Shown: positions 5,040 to 7,765 of the stretch, one piece after another
Position numbering within the stretch: the first letter of the stretch is position 1
Layout of the letters: every line of letters starts with the position of its first letter
Source of the DNA: an uncultured Burkholderiaceae bacterium
Lineage (GTDB): Bacteria; Pseudomonadota; Gammaproteobacteria; Burkholderiales; Burkholderiaceae_F
DNA: 7,765 nucleotides
Assembly: GCA_937936215.1 (NCBI GenBank)
Contig: CALGWX010000334.1
Location: 1-7,765, forward strand
Reading direction: 5' to 3'
Program-made: the position numbers and the translations under genes
The notes under the pieces: model-generated
Database searches by the model: none
What the model was told of the DNA's origin: nothing
The model's input: the letters and a program-made list of their open reading frames with translations, nothing else

Positions 5040-6205
5040 AAAAGGAACTTGTTGCGGCCATGGCGGCACTCCTGCCCGCTGCCTGCGGCAGCGACGGCGA
5101 CCCGTCGCCGACGACGGCGCAGCTGTCTCCGGTGGCGCGCCTCGGCGAGCAGATCTTCCGCGACGAGAATCTGTCGGCGTCGCGCCGGATGTCGTGTGAG
5201 ACGTGCCACCAGCCCGAGACCGGGCACGCGTCGGTCCGGGACGTGCCGGCGGAAATGGGCGGCCCGCTGCTGAACCTGCAAGGCGGCCGCAATGTACCGG
5301 GCATCCGCTACCTGAGCTTCAACGGCGCCTTTCACTTCGACGCGGAAGGCACGCCCACCGGCGGCTTCTTCTGGGACGGCCGCGCCTCGTCGCTAGAAGC
5401 CCAGGCCGGCGAACCGTTCCTGAACCCCGTCGAGATGGCGATGCCGTCCAAGGCCGCCGTCGTCGATCGCTTGCGGCAGGCTCCCTACGCGGCGGAGTTC
5501 GCCGCGATCTTCGGTCAGGACGTTTTCGGCGATATCGACCGAGCCTTTGCCGCCATCACTTTCTGCTTGGCGCAGTATCAGCGCGAGGACGCCGAGTTCG
5601 CCGCCTTTTCGAGCAAGTACGACGCCTATCTCGCCGGCCGCACGCAGTTGACCGCTGCCGAGTCACGTGGATTGGCGCTGTTCGAGGATGAGGCGAAGGG
5701 CAACTGCGCCGCCTGCCACCCGAGCCGACCAATCGGCGGCCAGCCGCCGCTGTTCACCGACTTCACCTACGACGCTCTCGGCGTGCCGCGCAATCCGGAA
5801 CTGGCGCAAAACGCCGACCCGGCCTTCCACGATCTCGGTCTGTGCGCGAGGACAGACGGCGTGCTGGCCACACGCGAGGACCTGTGCGGCCTGTTCAAGG
5901 TGCCGAGCCTGCGTAATGTCGCCCTGCGCAAGAGGTATTTCCACAACGGGCGCTTCAGTTCGCTGCGCGACGTGGTCGACTTCTACGTCACGCGCGACAC
6001 CGATCCCGCACGCTGGTACCCGACTGTTGATGGGGCGGTGGCGAAGTTCGACGACCTGCCGGTGCAGTACCACGGCAACGTCAACACGACCGAACCGCCG
6101 TACAACCGTTTGCCGGGCGATGCCCCGGCGCTGACCCCTTCGGAAATCGACGATCTGGTCGCATTCCTGCGCACGCTAAGCGACGGCTGGTCGACCGACA
6201 GATAA
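5036..6205 (+). CDS. Di-haem cytochrome c peroxidase / MauG-family protein
   Basis: A 389-residue exported protein with two c-type haem sites, CETCH (54-58) and CAACH (224-228), in the two-domain layout of bacterial cytochrome c peroxidases and MauG-like enzymes. Other family marks are FFWDGRASSLEAQ (111-123), GLFKVPSLRNVAL (285-297), YFHNGRFSSLRDVVDFY (301-317) and a C-terminal EIDDLVAFLRTLSDG. Such enzymes reduce H2O2 with electrons from small cytochromes or, in MauG, oxidise protein side chains. The N-terminus is MKKELVAAMAALLPAAC: a short signal with a near-lipobox (Cys17, Pro at -3), so it may be a lipoprotein or simply exported. The GTG start at 5036 has GAGGA at 5027-5031 and overlaps the preceding stop; the next ATG (5060) would remove the basic n-region. 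Extra cysteines at 270 and 284 could form a disulfide. The sequence alone does not decide between peroxidase and MauG-like activity. Confidence 0.88.
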   Translation: MKKELVAAMAALLPAACGSDGDPSPTTAQLSPVARLGEQIFRDENLSASRRMSCETCHQPETGHASVRDVPAEMGGPLLNLQGGRNVPGIRYLSFNGAFHFDAEGTPTGGFFWDGRASSLEAQAGEPFLNPVEMAMPSKAAVVDRLRQAPYAAEFAAIFGQDVFGDIDRAFAAITFCLAQYQREDAEFAAFSSKYDAYLAGRTQLTAAESRGLALFEDEAKGNCAACHPSRPIGGQPPLFTDFTYDALGVPRNPELAQNADPAFHDLGLCARTDGVLATREDLCGLFKVPSLRNVALRKRYFHNGRFSSLRDVVDFYVTRDTDPARWYPTVDGAVAKFDDLPVQYHGNVNTTEPPYNRLPGDAPALTPSEIDDLVAFLRTLSDGWSTDR

Positions 6206-6232
6206 CGCAGGCCGTGAGAGTGATGGCTAGCG

Positions 6233-6244
6233 CGACTGCAGTCG
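6233..6244. repeat. 12 bp perfect palindrome upstream of the Fur-family gene
   Basis: CGACTGCAGTCG lies 80 bp before the start of the regulator gene. A second palindrome, GGATCGATCC, is at 6293-6302, about 22 bp before the ATG. Either could be an operator, for example for autoregulation, but neither resembles a known Zur or Fur box and short palindromes arise by chance. Confidence 0.3.
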
Positions 6245-6324
6245 ATCACCTTCGCCAAATCGCCGCCGGACGGCGGTAGCATGCGCGGCATCGGATCGAT
6301 CCCCGGCGAAGCAGGCACAATTCC

Positions 6325-6735
6325 ATGGAACGCGCCACGCGGCAGCGTGCGGCAATCATCGAGGCGATCGTCATGGCCGGCCGCCCGCTGCTGCCCGAGG
6401 AGATTCTCGACGCGGCGCGCAACCTGGTGCCGGGCATGGCCCTGGCCACTGTCTACCGCAACCTGAAGCTGCTCGCCGAGGACGGACAGATCCGCGCCGT
6501 GCAACTGCCCGGCGAGAACACCCGCTACGAGCCCGCCGATCAGGCGCATCACCATCACTTCCAGTGCCGTGTCTGCGCCCGCGTGTTCGATGTGCAGGCC
6601 TGCCCCGGCGGGCTTGCCGCGCTGGCTCCGCGCGGCTTCACGGTCGAGCACCACGAACTGACCCTGTACGGCACCTGCGGCGACTGCGGACGCGGCAGCA
6701 CTCGCCGCCGTTCCCTTCGGCGAACCAAGGCCTGA
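6325..6735 (+). CDS. zur: Fur-family metal-dependent regulator, probably Zur
   Basis: A 136-residue DNA-binding repressor. The winged-helix domain fills about residues 1-70, with the recognition region ALATVYRNLKLLAEDGQI (39-56). The dimerisation and metal domain follows, with HHHH at 75-78, the zinc pair CRVC (81-84), Cys93, HHE at 109-111 and a second zinc pair CGDC (118-121). These are standard for the Fur/Zur/PerR superfamily. The Zur assignment rests on the neighbouring znuA-like gene about 100 bp downstream; PerR or another Fur-type role cannot be excluded, especially beside a peroxidase gene. The basic tail RRRSLRRTK is unusual. The ribosome binding site is weak (GCAGG at 6311-6315), but the MERATRQRAAI start fits the family. 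Bound to zinc, it would repress the downstream uptake genes. Confidence 0.85.
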   Translation: MERATRQRAAIIEAIVMAGRPLLPEEILDAARNLVPGMALATVYRNLKLLAEDGQIRAVQLPGENTRYEPADQAHHHHFQCRVCARVFDVQACPGGLAALAPRGFTVEHHELTLYGTCGDCGRGSTRRRSLRRTKA

Positions 6736-6835
6736 ACGCCGGCGCGCGCGGCGCGGCGGCAGGGTGCTTCCGGCACGCCGGCCTTTAATGCGACTACGTT
6801 ACCATTCGCGTTTGCAACCCGCTGAGTCGCCTTCG

Positions 6836-7759
6836 ATGTCCTCCGCAGGCTCCATACGCGCCGCCTCGGCCTTGCACCGGCGGCGAGCGCTCCTTGCTGT
6901 TCCGCTGCTGACCTGGGCGTTGCGCGCCAAGGCGGCGGATGCCGCCTCCCGCACTCTTGCAGTCGTGAGCATCCTGCCGCAGAAACAGATGGTCGAGCGC
7001 GTCGGCGGCGATGCGGTCAGGGTCGAGGTGCTGGTGCGACCCGGACAGAGTCCCCACACCTACGAACCGACGCCGCAGCAGATAGCTGCCATCGGCCGCG
7101 CTGCCGTCTACTTCTCGATTGGCGCCGACTTCGAGCCGGCACTGGTGCCGAAGTTGCGCCGCGCACATCCCAAGCTACGCGTCGTCGATACGCGGCAGGG
7201 GATCGCGCTGCAGCCCATGGCCGCGCACGATCATCACCATCACGGCCATGGCCAGCACAAACACGCCAAGGGCGCGCCCGATCCACACATCTGGACCAGT
7301 CCGCCACTGGTCAAGCAGCAGGCGGCCACGATCCGCGACGCGCTGGCCGAGCTGCGTCCCGAGGCGCGCGCGCAATTCGAGGCGTCCTACGCGCGCTACG
7401 CGGAGGAACTGGATGCGCTCGACGCCGAAGTGCGGCAGATGCTCAGTGGCAAGAAGGAGCGCCGCTTCATGGTTTATCACCCAGCGTGGGGCTACTTCGC
7501 CAGCACCTATGGGCTGGAACAGGTCCCGATCGAGATCGAAGGCAAGGAGCCAGGACCGAAAACGCTGGCCCGGATCGTGGCGCGCGCGCGCGCCGAGGGC
7601 GTACGCGTGATCTTCGTCCAGAAGCAGTTCAGCCGCACCGCCGCCGAGGCGCTGGCGCGCGACATCGGCGGCGAAGTGGTCGAGCTCGACCCGCTGGCCG
7701 AGGACTTCATCTCCAACACACGGCTCGTCGCGCAGGCGCTGGCGCGGGCGCTGCGATGA
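6836..7759 (+). CDS. znuA: ZnuA-like periplasmic zinc-binding protein of an ABC importer
   Basis: A 307-residue cluster A-I metal-binding protein. The N-terminus has an RRR patch, a hydrophobic stretch ALLAVPLLTWAL and a likely cleavage site near AKA-ADA (about 31-36), so the mature protein is periplasmic. Zinc ligands typical of ZnuA are visible: His74 in SPHTYEPTP, His151 in DPHIWTSP, His215 in YHPAWGYF and Asp285 in ELDPLAED. A His/Asp-rich loop at 131-143 (HDHHHHGHGQHKH) is the flexible metal-collecting loop found in zinc, but usually not manganese, binding members. The ATG at 6836 is chosen because it gives a normal signal peptide; earlier in-frame starts at 6764 (GTG) and 6788 would add a poorly shaped basic extension. 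No clear Shine-Dalgarno is present. The stop overlaps the ATG of a following gene (ATGA, 7756-7759). Confidence 0.92.
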   Translation: MSSAGSIRAASALHRRRALLAVPLLTWALRAKAADAASRTLAVVSILPQKQMVERVGGDAVRVEVLVRPGQSPHTYEPTPQQIAAIGRAAVYFSIGADFEPALVPKLRRAHPKLRVVDTRQGIALQPMAAHDHHHHGHGQHKHAKGAPDPHIWTSPPLVKQQAATIRDALAELRPEARAQFEASYARYAEELDALDAEVRQMLSGKKERRFMVYHPAWGYFASTYGLEQVPIEIEGKEPGPKTLARIVARARAEGVRVIFVQKQFSRTAAEALARDIGGEVVELDPLAEDFISNTRLVAQALARALR

Positions 7760-7765
7760 GTGGAC
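7756..7765 (+). CDS. First codons of a following gene, possibly the zinc ABC transporter ATPase
   Basis: An ATG overlaps the znuA-like stop as ATGA and opens a frame reading Met-Ser-Gly up to the window edge. Such overlap is usual for znuA followed by znuC or znuB, but three residues cannot identify the product. The call rests on gene order alone. Confidence 0.35.

Noticed and set aside
6261..6277. Hairpin CCGCC-GGAC-GGCGG after the peroxidase as a terminator
   Set aside because: The stem is only 5 bp and no T-run follows.
6738..6786. GCCGGCG...CGCCGGC arms plus TTT between zur and znuA as a terminator
   Set aside because: The loop is about 31 nt and the T-run is only three bases; in GC-rich DNA such arms are easily found by chance.
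6788..6812. Zur box upstream of znuA
   Set aside because: Only a GCGA-N12-TCGC inverted match is present; it does not resemble the known Zur consensus sequences.
1..7765. tRNA, rRNA, CRISPR array, insertion sequence or integrase
   Set aside because: None was recognised on either strand by reading.

Overview
The window is GC-rich, densely coding proteobacterial DNA. The gene content and protein wording (Bfr/Bfd, a betaproteobacterial-looking Fur-family regulator, ZnuA, di-haem peroxidase) fit a betaproteobacterium such as a member of Rhodocyclales or Burkholderiales. That placement is an inference, because there is no rRNA or other phylogenetic marker here.

Block 1 (1-3710, + strand) is a tightly packed protein quality-control operon. 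It holds the C-terminal end of a CbpM-like chaperone modulator, a PsiE-family four-helix membrane protein, a membrane-anchored HtrA/Deg serine protease with one PDZ domain, and a full-length FtsH AAA+ zinc protease. The psiE and protease genes overlap by ATGA, and the protease and ftsH are one base apart. PsiE, DegP and FtsH paralogues next to DnaJ/CbpM-type chaperone genes are a hallmark of the horizontally spread heat-resistance loci (LHR/tLST, called TLPQC in Pseudomonas aeruginosa). The small Hsp20 and ClpG/ClpK genes of such a locus would lie left of base 1, so this window would be its right-hand part.

Block 2 (3718-4469, - strand) is an iron-storage pair: bfd (ferredoxin for iron release), then bfr (haem bacterioferritin). 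bfr converges on ftsH with only 7 bp between stop codons. Block 3 (about 4639-4704) is a compact divergent control region with two Fur-box-like sequences, overlapping sigma70-like promoters on both strands and a perfect 7+1+7 inverted repeat. Block 4 (4722-6205, + strand) is a translationally coupled pair: a small cysteine-rich protein of unknown function and a di-haem cytochrome c peroxidase/MauG-family protein.

Block 5 (6325-7765, + strand) is a zinc-homeostasis segment: a Fur-family regulator that is probably Zur, a ZnuA-like periplasmic zinc-binding protein with a His-rich loop, and the first codons of a following gene that is probably the rest of the ABC importer.

The window therefore joins a probable stress-tolerance island to an iron/zinc/peroxide homeostasis region. 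The junction lies in the few bases between ftsH and bfr. No RNA genes, IS elements, CRISPR arrays or convincing intrinsic terminators were seen.
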